From: Planctomycetota bacterium | GTDB taxonomy: Bacteria; Planctomycetota; PUPC01; DSUN01 | Assembly (NCBI GenBank): GCA_035384565.1 | Contig: DAOOIT010000137.1 | Span: 1-5,909 of the forward strand | Direction of reading: 5' to 3' | Length of the DNA stretch: 5,909 nt | Part shown: piece after piece, positions 5,779-5,909 of the stretch | Layout: each line of letters begins with the position of its first letter | Numbering within the stretch: the stretch's first letter is position 1 | Program-made: the position numbers and the translations under genes | The notes under the pieces: model-generated | Told to the model about the DNA's origin: nothing | Database searches by the model: none | The model's input: the letters and a program-made list of their open reading frames with translations, nothing else

Positions 5779-5807
5779 ATTATAGCGGCGGGCGCGAGTC
5801 GAGTCAA
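5779..5807 (-). promoter_or_regulatory. Near-consensus sigma70 promoter of the glycosyltransferase operon
   Basis: Read on the minus strand, TTGACT (5807-5802) and a perfect TATAAT (5784-5779) are separated by exactly 17 bp (5801-5785). That is 11 of 12 consensus bases. Transcription would start near the A at 5772 and cover all three minus-strand genes. In such GC-rich surroundings an AT-rich hexamer at this spacing is unlikely by chance. Strong, largely constitutive expression is inferred. Confidence 0.8.
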
Positions 5808-5858
5808 CGAGCCGGCGCGCCCGAGTGTGGGCCGGAATTGTAGGCAGGGTGATTGTCT

Positions 5859-5909
5859 CTGGAGCCTGAAGGGCTCGCATGGGATAGCCCAGGGCAACGC
5901 CCTGGGTTC
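5859..5909. repeat. Two-hairpin dispersed repeat, cut by the window edge
   Basis: GAGCC (5862-5866) pairs with GGCTC (5872-5876) across TGAAG. Then CCCAGGGC (5888-5895) pairs with GCCCTGGG (5899-5906) across AAC, a perfect 8-bp stem. On the minus strand one frame reads NPGRCPGLSHASPSG. I recall this signature from spurious small proteins annotated on intergenic repeats in planctomycetes and relatives; it has not been checked here. The element runs off the right edge, so its full extent is unknown. It lies about 50 bp upstream of the operon promoter; 5808-5858 between them shows nothing further. Confidence 0.6.

Noticed and set aside
4911..5897. Upstream extension of the kinase frame to a 610-residue protein, suggesting a fusion
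   Set aside because: The extra N-terminal part lies over the GT2 gene in another frame and has no family signature, while the GT2 frame has all expected motifs. The kinase start at the ATGA overlap is sufficient.

Overview
The window is GC-rich (roughly two thirds G+C by eye) and reads as the chromosome of a Gram-negative environmental bacterium. A planctomycete or other PVC-type lineage is my best guess. The grounds are a large secreted protein built from beta-sandwich modules common in that group, a GT4 whose N-terminus carries the TGPAEPAVNLA variant I associate with planctomycete-like genomes, a lipopolysaccharide-kinase-like protein implying an outer membrane, and an edge repeat whose translation reads NPGRCPGLSHASPSG, a spurious 'protein' often annotated from dispersed repeats in such genomes. 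The lineage is inference; no marker gene is present.

Layout. Positions 1-380 hold no convincing gene. They contain five copies of a 13-bp motif, TGAGCRAVTATGG, two pairs of which form inverted repeats, plus an 18-bp perfect palindrome and an 11-bp direct repeat. A near-consensus sigma70-type promoter (381-409) then drives a leader of about 197 nt. The leader is tiled with stem-loops and ends in two mutually exclusive helices, one of which would mask the ribosome binding site. Next comes a 759-residue secreted multidomain protein (613-2892, plus strand).

A 24-bp convergent gap with a GC hairpin separates it from a minus-strand operon of three genes read from right to left: a WaaE-like GT2 glycosyltransferase (5740-4907), a Kdo/WaaP-like sugar kinase (4910-4065) and a GT4 glycosyltransferase (4068-2917). 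Both junctions are ATGA overlaps, so the three are probably translationally coupled. A TTGACT-17-TATAAT promoter sits just upstream. Its position rules out the longest open frame of the GT2 and points to a GTG start preceded by GGAG. Beyond it, the right edge enters a two-hairpin dispersed repeat cut off by the window.

How the genes may work together. The two transferases and the kinase look like a short pathway that adds sugars to, and phosphorylates, an envelope glycolipid such as a lipid A core. The secreted protein is a separate, convergent unit with no visible functional tie to the operon. The most interesting undescribed material is non-coding: the candidate switch leader and the two repeat families.
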